Source of the DNA: Gammaproteobacteria bacterium
GTDB taxonomy: Bacteria > Pseudomonadota > Gammaproteobacteria > GCF-002020875
NCBI GenBank assembly: GCA_018671205.1
Contig: JABHIC010000300.1
Span: 1-7,060, forward strand
Direction: 5' to 3'
DNA: 7,060 nucleotides
In this document: positions 1-4,941 of the stretch, piece by piece
Numbering within the stretch: position 1 is the stretch's first letter
How the letters are laid out: each line of letters begins with the position of its first letter
Translations under genes and position numbers: made by a program
The notes under the pieces: model-generated
The model's database searches: none
Told to the model about the DNA's origin: nothing
Seen by the model: the letters and a program-made list of their open reading frames with translations, nothing else

Positions 1-149
1 CAGTACATTGGAGTCCACTCAGGCCAGTCATTGTCATCATCGTATCCCCCCCAGCCATTATTGTTATTGCTGCCAAACCAGCTGGCCTGCGCGGATGAGG
101 CTGCGACAATTGCAGCGGCTGCAATGGTAGCAAAAATGATATTTTTCAT
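1..149 (-). CDS. Sulfur globule protein-like secreted protein (3' part missing)
   Basis: This minus-strand gene starts at 149 and runs off the left end, so only 49 residues are visible. The start is supported by AAGGGGA (complement of 156-162) six bases upstream. The product opens with a clear signal peptide: MKN, a hydrophobic Ile/Ala-rich core, and an AQA cleavage site after about residue 22. The mature part begins SWFGSNNNNGWGGYDDDN and continues with WPEWTPMY. Sulfur globule proteins of purple and other sulfur-oxidising bacteria are small exported structural proteins, rich in Gly, Asn and aromatic residues, that coat periplasmic sulfur globules. The Asn/Gly/Trp/Tyr composition and the WTPMY segment fit that family as I remember it, but this is recognition by eye. 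Another exported Gly/Asn-rich protein remains possible. It is divergent from the repeat protein at 362. Confidence 0.6.
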   Translation of the reverse strand, partial: MKNIIFATIAAAAIVAASSAQASWFGSNNNNGWGGYDDDNDWPEWTPMY

Positions 150-361
150 GATAGATCCCCTTTTTAAATTGAATAGAATACCGATCCATTCTTATTATAT
201 TTGGGTGGGCTGTCAAGTCATTACTTGTATAAGGGGGGAGGAGAAAGCATTTGAAACCAGCGGCACAAGGTGATAGCGTCCCCCTGATCATTGCTTATTC
301 ATATTTTATGAGAGTAGATGATCTGTTTTAACAATAAAATAACCGTGAAAGGAGTTGGAGC
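150..361. promoter_or_regulatory. Divergent intergenic region between two secreted-protein genes
   Basis: This 212-bp AT-rich gap must hold the promoters of both flanking genes. On the minus strand there is a perfect TTGACA (complement of 211-216) and a perfect TATAAT (complement of 194-199), but only 11 bp separate them, so they cannot serve one ordinary sigma-70 promoter together. TTGACA with AAGAAT (complement of 188-193, spacer 17) is possible. On the plus strand no convincing promoter is visible. A 13-bp palindrome TCATATTTTATGA lies at 299-311 and could be an operator. AAAGGAG at 348-354 is the ribosome binding site of the gene at 362. The promoter assignments are weak. Confidence 0.35.
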
Positions 362-1048
362 ATGACAGAACAGATGAAGAGAGGGGCAGTTGCAACACTA
401 TTCGTAGGGGCAGCAGCGCTGTTCTCAACCACTGTAGGCGCATTTGATTTTAGTGATATGCGTGGGCCGATGAAGGGAGATAACTGGGGGGGGATGCCTA
501 ATGGGCCAAGCAACATGAATTGGGGAGGGCCAAGCTCCATGGGTATGCCCAATAATTGGAATATGGGAAATGGCCGCAGCGGTGGGCCTGGTGGCTTCAG
601 TGCCCCTTGGGGTGGTAACAGCGCCCCTTGGAGTGGTAATGGGTTTAGTAGCCCTTGGGGGGGGAATAGCACGCCCTGGGGGGGGAGAGGAGCCCCTTGG
701 GGAGGGAATAGTACGCCCTGGAGCAGCAGTGGGATGAATGGCATGCCTTGGGGCGGCGGTAATGGGATGAACGGAATGCCTTGGGGGGGGAATGGAAGTC
801 CCTGGAGTGGAAACAAGATGCCCTGGAACGGTAATGGGATGAATGGTATGAATGGCATGCCTTGGGGAGGGAATAACACCCCCTGGAGTGGCGGACAACA
901 GGGTTGGGGCGGGCCAATGATGGGAGGAAATCCTCGTAGAGCGGCTCCTATTGCTCCACTACCCAAGCTGAAAGATCTGCCTCCAATGAAGGATCGTTAC
1001 CCCTCCAGAGAAGAGAGCGCCTCTACTGAGGCTGCTCCAGCAGAGTAG
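362..1048 (+). CDS. Exported Gly/Trp/Pro/Asn/Met-rich repeat protein, possible sulfur globule matrix protein
   Basis: The 228-aa product starts at ATG 362, seven bases after AAAGGAG. It has a signal peptide: MTEQMKR n-region, hydrophobic core, and probable cleavage after VGA at residue 27, giving a mature N-terminus FDFSD. Residues 30-80 are Gly/Asn/Met-rich. Residues 81-178 hold twelve copies of a Pro-Trp motif, mostly xPW(G/S)GN at about 7-residue spacing and sometimes separated by MNG units. Residues 190-228 form a different tail, Pro/Lys-rich then Glu/Ala-rich. There is no cysteine and no catalytic motif, so a structural role is likely. Signal peptide, composition and the sulfur-globule-protein-like neighbour suggest a globule envelope or matrix protein, but that is inference; I do not recognise the exact family. 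Four G8 tracts in Trp-Gly-Gly codons are notable. Long frames on the opposite strand here are shadows of the repeats. Confidence 0.85.
   Translation: MTEQMKRGAVATLFVGAAALFSTTVGAFDFSDMRGPMKGDNWGGMPNGPSNMNWGGPSSMGMPNNWNMGNGRSGGPGGFSAPWGGNSAPWSGNGFSSPWGGNSTPWGGRGAPWGGNSTPWSSSGMNGMPWGGGNGMNGMPWGGNGSPWSGNKMPWNGNGMNGMNGMPWGGNNTPWSGGQQGWGGPMMGGNPRRAAPIAPLPKLKDLPPMKDRYPSREESASTEAAPAE
602..895 (+). repeat. Tandem degenerate ~21-bp coding repeats (Pro-Trp-Gly-Gly-Asn units)
   Basis: Twelve CC(T/C)TGG cores occur here, each encoding Pro-Trp and usually followed by GGN GGN AAY. Typical spacing is 21 bp, lengthened where ATGAAYGG (Met-Asn-Gly) spacers are inserted, for example near 733, 767 and 838. The units are diverged from one another at third positions, so the array is not a recent amplification. 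Runs of eight G at 657-664, 678-685 and 783-790 lie inside the array; a fourth, at 486-493, lies upstream of it. Confidence 0.85.
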
Positions 1049-1062
1049 GAGGCTGTCCGAGA
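1046..1062 (+). repeat. Left copy of 17-bp inverted repeat bounding the lexA module
   Basis: TAGGAGGCTGTCCGAGA begins at the stop codon of the upstream repeat-protein gene. Its inverted counterpart at 2387-2403 reads TAGGAGCCTGTCCGAGA on the minus strand, so 16 of 17 bases match. An AAGGGGC motif also follows at a similar distance inside each arm (about 45 bp here, about 41 bp on the right). The pair encloses both lexA-type genes. It could be the ends of a mobile unit or two opposed copies of a dispersed intergenic repeat. Confidence 0.6.
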
Positions 1063-1117
1063 GTAGAAGCTGTGGCTAAGTTGCTCCTGTAAGGGGCGCT
1101 CAACCGTTGTACTCTCA

Positions 1118-1150
1118 CCCCGCCTCTCCCTCTTTAAGGGGGAAGGCGGG
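1118..1150. terminator. GC-rich hairpin between convergent genes
   Basis: CCCGCCT (1119-1125) pairs with AGGCGGG (1144-1150), and after one mismatch further pairs follow between CTCCC and GGGGG, leaving a short loop. The hairpin abuts the stop codon of the minus-strand lexA and lies about 70 bp after the plus-strand repeat-protein gene, so it could end transcription from both sides. Neither side has a good T-run, so termination efficiency is uncertain. Confidence 0.5.
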
Positions 1151-1762
1151 TTAATAACTACGCATCTGCCCTACCAAAACCCCCTGAATCACAACCTGCT
1201 CAGGCCGATAATGCATCGCTGTCATAGTTGAATTGGATGGATGGAGTATCACCTCTTCAGGGCGTTGCTCAATCGTCTTCAGTGTCGCATCATCCCCATC
1301 AATGAGGGCCACCACGATCTCACTATTGATGGCACTACTCCTCTTCTCAATCACTACATGGTCGCCATCCAGAATACCCGCCTCTACCATGGAGTCACCC
1401 ACGACCTGTAGTACAAAACAGGGTTTTGTCGTACGCAAATGGGGGGGCACCTCAATTCGTTCCGAATCCTCAATGGCCTCAATTGGAAAGCCTGCCGCAA
1501 TGCGGCCTGAGAAAGGCAGTTCATAGCTATTTTTTTTAGTGGTGTCGGGACATAACCGAACCCCCCGGTGTAGCCCATCAATGGGTTCAACAAGCCCAGC
1601 ATCAATCAGTGCGTGAATATGTTTATGTAGTGAGCCTCTTGATTTCAGCCCTAGATGCTGGCAGAGCTGTTCTAGTGTAGGGGGGCGCTCACTAAACTCA
1701 TACTGGTGAGCCTGCAGGTATTCATGGATCTCACGTTGTTTACGGGTCAGTGGTAGATTCAT
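1151..1762 (-). CDS. lexA: LexA repressor (S24 family, full length)
   Basis: The 203-aa product has the length of classical LexA (202 in E. coli) and both of its domains. Residues 1-70 form the winged helix-turn-helix, starting LTRKQREIHEYL, with a recognition helix around SRGSLHKHIHAL (residues 41-52) and the wing GLHRGVRL. Residues 82-203 form the self-cleaving S24 peptidase: scissile Ala90-Gly91 in GRIAAGFP, catalytic Ser124 in VVGDSM, catalytic Lys162 in ATLKT. In the SOS response RecA filaments trigger cleavage and release repressed promoters. The recognition helix differs clearly from that of E. coli LexA, which fits the non-CTGT operator in its promoter. An AGGAG lies 13 bases upstream of the start, somewhat far. 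It is divergent from a headless LexA-like gene. This may be the only LexA or a second one (LexA2 type); the window cannot tell. Confidence 0.93.
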   Translation of the reverse strand: MNLPLTRKQREIHEYLQAHQYEFSERPPTLEQLCQHLGLKSRGSLHKHIHALIDAGLVEPIDGLHRGVRLCPDTTKKNSYELPFSGRIAAGFPIEAIEDSERIEVPPHLRTTKPCFVLQVVGDSMVEAGILDGDHVVIEKRSSAINSEIVVALIDGDDATLKTIEQRPEEVILHPSNSTMTAMHYRPEQVVIQGVLVGQMRSY

Positions 1763-1784
1763 AATTTAGGTAGAGCTCCTTTCG

Positions 1785-1813
1785 TTGTGTTCTTGTTTTG
1801 TTCTGTGTATATT
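1785..1813 (+). promoter_or_regulatory. Candidate sigma-70 promoter of the headless lexA-like gene
   Basis: TTGTGT (1785-1790) is a weak -35 and TATATT (1808-1813) a good -10, with a 17-bp spacer. The GTTC-N7-GTTC box fills the spacer, so LexA bound there would block RNA polymerase. The start codon follows 40 bp after the -10, behind GGAAG at 1844-1848. Confidence 0.5.
1789..1803. promoter_or_regulatory. LexA/SOS box of GTTC-N7-GTTC type
   Basis: GTTC at 1789-1792 and GTTC at 1800-1803 are separated by exactly seven bases. This is the direct-repeat SOS box established for LexA of alphaproteobacteria; no E. coli-type CTGT-N8-ACAG is present in the gap. It lies between two divergent S24-family genes, just where an autoregulated lexA operator is expected. 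A further inverted half site (GAAC at 1831-1834, inside AGAACAA) lies one base after the A-run. Confidence 0.7.
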
Positions 1814-1836
1814 AGCTGAAAAAATAAAAAGAACAA
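1809..1836 (-). promoter_or_regulatory. Candidate sigma-70 promoter of lexA
   Basis: On the minus strand TTGTTC (complement of 1831-1836) and TAATAT (complement of 1809-1814) are spaced by 16 bp. The expected transcription start falls at the upstream edge of the GTTC-N7-GTTC box, so the same operator can also repress lexA, a usual arrangement for lexA autoregulation. Confidence 0.55.
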
Positions 1837-1852
1837 CCATAACGGAAGAACC

Positions 1853-2317
1853 ATGAATAACAATTTGCATCTATTGATCCCTAAATCCTCACGACCAGTG
1901 TGGGGGGAGACTCTCGAGGAGACGCTCTTCTCTGCGGAACCTCTGGTTGAGATTCCTCTGTTGGGAAAGGTTACGGCAGGGTTGCCGATTGAAATGGTAG
2001 AGGAGCAGGAGAGCGTATCCATTCCGCGGAATATGGTGAGAAAAGAGAGCTATGCCCTGCGTGTGGTGGGAGAGTCGATGGTGGACGATAATATTCAGGA
2101 TGGGGATATTATTGTTGTGGAGCGAAAAGAGAGTGCGGCCAATGGACAGTCGGTGATTGCAATGATCAATAACGAAGAGGTCACCCTGAAAAAACTCTAT
2201 ATTGAAAAAGGGGGGGTTCGTCTACAGCCGGCAAACTCAGCGATGTCCCCTATCTATCTACGCAATGAGGATGTAAAAATACTGGGTATTGTCTCTGCTG
2301 TCATTCGCAAGCCGTAG
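1853..2317 (+). CDS. LexA-like S24 self-cleaving protein without DNA-binding domain (UmuD-like)
   Basis: This 154-aa protein aligns with the peptidase half of the divergent LexA (about 37% identity over 121 columns by hand) but has no helix-turn-helix. Its first 33 residues are an unrelated short leader. The S24 residues are all present: scissile Ala42-Gly43 in VTAGLP, Ser75 in VVGESM, Lys113 in EVTLKK. It is slightly longer than UmuD (139 aa in E. coli) and cleavage would remove 42 residues. Classical UmuD is encoded next to umuC; no polymerase gene follows here, only an intergenic region and a lipoprotein gene. It may be an orphan UmuD acting with a distant polymerase, or a headless LexA paralogue that mixes with or titrates LexA or RecA. 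The 90-bp upstream gap is too short to hide a lost DNA-binding domain. The start follows GGAAG four bases upstream. Confidence 0.85.
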   Translation: MNNNLHLLIPKSSRPVWGETLEETLFSAEPLVEIPLLGKVTAGLPIEMVEEQESVSIPRNMVRKESYALRVVGESMVDDNIQDGDIIVVERKESAANGQSVIAMINNEEVTLKKLYIEKGGVRLQPANSAMSPIYLRNEDVKILGIVSAVIRKP

Positions 2318-2357
2318 TTCATTCTGGTACTCCGGCAACCACATAAAATCATGGTGC

Positions 2358-2408
2358 CCCTTTCAGGCTTGCCTGAAGGTACTCTTTCTCGGACAGGCTC
2401 CTAGTACC
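2358..2408. terminator. Two adjacent hairpins after the lexA-like gene
   Basis: The first is TTCAGGC (2362-2368) against GCCTGAA (2371-2377), extended outward to CC/GG with a one-base bulge. The second is GGTACT (2378-2383) against AGTACC (2403-2408), whose loop carries the right copy of the inverted repeat. They start about 40 bp after the stop at 2317 and may end its transcription, but no T-run follows, so a repeat-derived structure is equally likely. Confidence 0.4.
2387..2403 (-). repeat. Right copy of 17-bp inverted repeat bounding the lexA module
   Basis: TCTCGGACAGGCTCCTA on the plus strand is the inverted match of 1046-1062 with a single mismatch. Both outer ends carry a TA (or TAG) dinucleotide, compatible with a TA-type target duplication, but because TA is self-complementary this cannot be separated from the repeat itself. 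Confidence 0.6.
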
Positions 2409-2527
2409 TCACCCGGTATTACAGCTATTTGATATAGAGTGGTATATCTGCTGGTGTAATGCCCCCATATTTGTCATTATATGGATCTATTAATAGTTTT
2501 ATTCACTCTCCATCAGGTATATAAAAA

Positions 2528-2716
2528 ATGATCTCTAATTTGTTGCGTTTTGCCCTCCTTCTACTGATTACAACCCTCTCTATTGGATGTGATCAGACAT
2601 CGACGATTGATCAGAGCAAAAGTCATCGTGACTACATGGACCAGAACAGCAATGTTGATGGTAACGATTATCGGGCCGAACGGCTCAGAGCCATTCAGCA
2701 GGGGGCGAAGAAGTAG
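2528..2716 (+). CDS. Small predicted lipoprotein
   Basis: The 62-aa product has Arg7, a Leu-rich core and a lipobox-like SIGC with Cys21, giving a mature lipoprotein of 42 residues that is polar and charged (ends YRAERLRAIQQGAKK). Residue +2 is Asp, which in E. coli is the Lol-avoidance signal keeping lipoproteins in the inner membrane; whether that rule holds here is inference. The lipobox has Ser at -3 rather than Leu, so it is not perfect. The stop lies 17 bp before surE on the same strand, so it probably shares a transcript with it. The ribosome site is poor (CAGGT at 2514-2518). A weak promoter candidate upstream is TTACAG (2419-2424) with TATATC (2443-2448). I do not recognise a family or function. 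Confidence 0.65.
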   Translation: MISNLLRFALLLLITTLSIGCDQTSTIDQSKSHRDYMDQNSNVDGNDYRAERLRAIQQGAKK

Positions 2717-2733
2717 CAGAGCGTTTTCCTCCA

Positions 2734-3507
2734 ATGAAAATACTGTTGAGCAATGATGATGGTGTGCATGCTCCGGGATTGACAGCACTCTACCAGAGGA
2801 TGAGTCTGCGGGCAGAGGTGGTGGTGGTTGCCCCGGATCGTAATCGAAGTGGTGCCAGTAACTCGTTGACTCTGGAGCATCCCCTCCACCTTTATAGCCA
2901 TGAAAATGGCCATTTCTCGGTCGATGGTACGCCAACAGATTGTGTTCATCTCGCCTTGACTGGGCTACTGAAAGAGGAGCCGGAGCTGGTGATCTCCGGG
3001 ATTAATGCGGGTGCCAATGTGGCGGATGATGTACTCTATTCCGGTACAGTGGCTGCTGCGATGGAGGGGCGTTTTCTGGGGCTACCCGCGATTGCGGTCT
3101 CACTGGTCTGTCGTGACAACCGCTGTAACCACTTTGAGTCGGCAGCCATCGCGGTTGAACAGGTTCTGGATCGCCTGCAACTCCATCCACTGGAGCGTGA
3201 AACGATCCTTAATATCAATGTGCCGGATCTTCCCTGGGACGAAATCAGGGGGTTTCGGGTGACCCGCCTAGGGCGACGCCACCGTTCTGAGCCCGTGGTG
3301 AAAATGAGGGACCCACGTGGTAAAGAGGTCTACTGGGTCGGAGCTGCGGGTAAGGCAGAGGATGGTGAGGAGGGAACTGATTTTTATGCGGTTGAACATG
3401 GTTGGATCTCTGTAACCCCGATACATACTGATTTAACCCGGCATACGATGCTGGCTGGAATGGAACAGTGGCTTCAGGGCACCTCTAAAGATGCACTTTT
3501 TCAGTGA
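2734..3507 (+). CDS. surE: 5'/3'-nucleotidase SurE
   Basis: SurE is a metal-dependent nucleoside monophosphate phosphatase (also acting on short polyphosphate) linked to stationary-phase survival. The 257-aa product begins MKILLSNDDG; the family's metal ligands are visible as Asp8, Asp9, Ser39 (in NRSGASNS) and Asn91 (in SGINAGAN). The conserved YSGTVAAAMEG follows at 102-112. No strong ribosome site precedes the start, and translation may be coupled to the small lipoprotein 17 bp upstream. The last nine codons (GTSKDALFQ) and the TGA stop lie inside the inserted element at 3477-3638, so the natural C-terminus has been replaced. Length is still normal for the family (253 in E. coli) and the catalytic part is intact. 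In many gammaproteobacteria surE and pcm abut or overlap; here the element separates them by 135 bp. Confidence 0.97.
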   Translation: MKILLSNDDGVHAPGLTALYQRMSLRAEVVVVAPDRNRSGASNSLTLEHPLHLYSHENGHFSVDGTPTDCVHLALTGLLKEEPELVISGINAGANVADDVLYSGTVAAAMEGRFLGLPAIAVSLVCRDNRCNHFESAAIAVEQVLDRLQLHPLERETILNINVPDLPWDEIRGFRVTRLGRRHRSEPVVKMRDPRGKEVYWVGAAGKAEDGEEGTDFYAVEHGWISVTPIHTDLTRHTMLAGMEQWLQGTSKDALFQ

Positions 3508-3638
3508 TTGCTGCGTCAGCTCTGTACTCGACTCCTCATCTGCTCGCATGTACACTGCGGTTGCACGCCCTCATTCCTCGGCTCTCCGCGCGGTGCTTTC
3601 TTGCACTCACAGAAAAATCACTATTTTTAGAGGTGCCC
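3477..3638 (+). mobile_element. MITE-like element, copy 1 (162 bp)
   Basis: The left end GGGCACCTCTAAAGAT (3477-3492) is the inverse of the right end ATTTTTAGAGGTGCCC (3623-3638), with one mismatch. TTCA flanks it on both sides (3473-3476 and 3639-3642), a 4-bp target duplication. It encodes no protein of its own. It matches copy 2 at 4942-5082 with six substitutions plus a 21-bp insertion (starting TTGCACGCCC) after the ACTGCGG near 3554-3560. It lies between surE and pcm and overlaps the 3' end of surE. The parent transposon is not in the window. Confidence 0.88.
3629..3635 (+). promoter_or_regulatory. Ribosome binding site of pcm inside the MITE end
   Basis: AGAGGTG sits seven bases before the pcm ATG and is the only Shine-Dalgarno-like sequence there. 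It is part of the element's right inverted repeat, so in RNA it can pair with the left repeat about 140 bases upstream. Confidence 0.55.
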
Positions 3639-3642
3639 TTCA

Positions 3643-4296
3643 ATGAGCTATGAAGTGGGGTATCGCTCCAGAAGAGTACGAGAACGGTTAATTCATCGTC
3701 TAAAGGAGCGTGGAATCAGTAATCCGCAGGTATTGGATGCGATACGCGAGGTTCCCCGTCATCAGTTTGTGGATGAGGCATTTGCCCACCGTGCTTATGA
3801 TGATGATGTGTTACCGATTGGTTATGAACAGACCATCTCACAACCCTATGTTGTGGCGCGAATGACCGAGGCACTATTACGTCAGGGGCTGCCTCAGCGG
3901 GTGTTGGAGATCGGCACGGGGTCTGGCTACCAGACGGCGGTTCTGGCGAGTATCGTGCAACAGGTTTATACCGTGGAACGGATTGGCGCGTTGATTCGAC
4001 GAGCCCAGAAGCGCTTTTCCGATCTATCCATTCTGAATGTAGAGATGAAGTTGGATGATGGTTACGTGGGATGGGAGGAGAAGGCACCGTTTGATGCCAT
4101 TATTGTGACGGCTGCGCCGGAGCGGGTACCGACCCGCCTTTTTAACCAATTGGAGATGGGGGGGCGTATGGTCGTTCCGGTGGGACCGGTACGACAGGAG
4201 CAACAGCTGCTGGAGCTTATCCGTACAGATGAGGGGTTTGAGCAGGTTGATCTTGGCGCAGTCCGTTTTGTGCCGATGCGGACAGGAGCGTGTTGA
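3643..4296 (+). CDS. pcm: Protein-L-isoaspartate O-methyltransferase
   Basis: Pcm uses S-adenosylmethionine to methylate abnormal L-isoaspartyl residues, starting repair of aged proteins in the cytoplasm. The 217-aa product (208 in E. coli) carries the family signatures: EVPRHQFVDEAF at 36-47, PIGYEQTISQPYVVARMTE at 58-76, the SAM-binding VLEIGTGSGYQT at 87-98, PFDAIIVTAAP at 149-159, and the C-terminal AVRFVPMRTG at 206-215. It overlaps the next gene by one base (TGATG at 4294-4298), showing translational coupling with yqaA. Its leader is almost entirely the MITE: only four bases (the TTCA duplication) separate the element from the ATG. Confidence 0.97.
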   Translation: MSYEVGYRSRRVRERLIHRLKERGISNPQVLDAIREVPRHQFVDEAFAHRAYDDDVLPIGYEQTISQPYVVARMTEALLRQGLPQRVLEIGTGSGYQTAVLASIVQQVYTVERIGALIRRAQKRFSDLSILNVEMKLDDGYVGWEEKAPFDAIIVTAAPERVPTRLFNQLEMGGRMVVPVGPVRQEQQLLELIRTDEGFEQVDLGAVRFVPMRTGAC

Positions 4297-4871
4297 TGGA
4301 GTGGTTGATTCGGCTTAATGGACGGGTGGCAGAGTGGGCAGATCGCCCTCATGCAGTTCCACTGCTGGCAGGACTCAGTTTTGCAGAGTCAAGTTTTTTT
4401 CCGGTTCCTCCCGATGTGCTGCTTGCCCCGATGACCTTGGCTCATCCCAGTCGTGGCTGGCACTATGCTACCCTGGTGACGATTGCATCGGTAGTCGGAG
4501 GGCTATTTGGTTATCTGATCGGTCTGTATGGTATGGAGATGATTGCTCCTCGAATTGAGCAGTGGGGGTTTCAATCTTCGTTTGAGGAGGTTAGGCTGTT
4601 ATTTGATCAGTATGGGATCTGGATTGTTCTGTTGGCCGGTTTTTCACCCATTCCCTACAAGCTCTTCACCATCACTGCGGGTGCTATGACGATGTCACTC
4701 CCCCTCTTTCTGCTCGCCTCACTGATTGGGCGGGGGGCACGTTTCTATCTGGTCGTCGCCTTTGTGGTCTGGGGCGGGGAGTGGCTGCTCAAGATGGAGC
4801 GTGAATGGATGATCCGTTTGGGCTGGATTTTGGTGGTGATTGCGTTGATCTACTATCTGCTATGGCATTAG
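4296..4871 (+). CDS. yqaA: YqaA-type DedA/VTT family inner-membrane protein
   Basis: The 191-aa polytopic protein belongs to the SNARE-associated/DedA (VTT) superfamily, thought to act in lipid flipping and membrane homeostasis; the substrate of this branch is not established. The signature stretches are SFAESSFFPVPPDVLLAP (28-45) and AGFSPIPYKLFTITAGA (114-130). Hydrophobic segments lie near 55-78, 107-130, 134-158 and 174-190. I chose ATG 4296, seven bases after AGGAG (4284-4288) and overlapping the pcm stop. A GTG at 4290 would lengthen the protein by two residues but sits one base from that AGGAG. In related sulfur bacteria, as I recall, a gene of this type sits between pcm and nlpD. MITE copy 2 begins 70 bp after its stop. 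Confidence 0.9.
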   Translation: MEWLIRLNGRVAEWADRPHAVPLLAGLSFAESSFFPVPPDVLLAPMTLAHPSRGWHYATLVTIASVVGGLFGYLIGLYGMEMIAPRIEQWGFQSSFEEVRLLFDQYGIWIVLLAGFSPIPYKLFTITAGAMTMSLPLFLLASLIGRGARFYLVVAFVVWGGEWLLKMEREWMIRLGWILVVIALIYYLLWH

Positions 4872-4941
4872 CTCCTCAAGCGCTGAATAAGCGGAGTGAT
4901 ATGGGGTCTGAATCACAGATAACCTCTTTGAACAAACTTGA

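Noticed and set aside
194..216. Perfect TTGACA and perfect TATAAT on the minus strand upstream of the sulfur-globule-like gene
   Set aside because: The spacer is only 11 bp, too short for one sigma-70 promoter, so I did not call them as a pair.
602..895. CRISPR-like array
   Set aside because: Repeat period of about 21 bp is in frame, units are degenerate and coding, and there are no spacers of uniform length.
328..966. Long Pro/Leu/Gly-rich open frame on the minus strand (212 aa) and two further minus-strand frames over the same region
   Set aside because: They are mirror frames of the G-rich Pro-Trp repeat gene: repeats lack stops on the opposite strand. The plus frame has a ribosome site and signal peptide; the others have neither.
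1759..2022. Minus-strand 87-aa frame covering the lexA promoter and the start of the lexA-like gene
   Set aside because: It overlaps the operator region and a well-supported S24 gene, has no recognisable domain, and is a shadow frame.
3477..3638. Small RNA gene or riboswitch between surE and pcm
   Set aside because: A second near-identical copy with its own target duplication before nlpD shows this is an inserted element rather than a cis regulatory RNA of one gene.
4290..4292. GTG start for yqaA overlapping pcm by seven bases
   Set aside because: It sits one base after AGGAG, too close; ATG 4296 has seven bases of spacing and a typical TGATG coupling.
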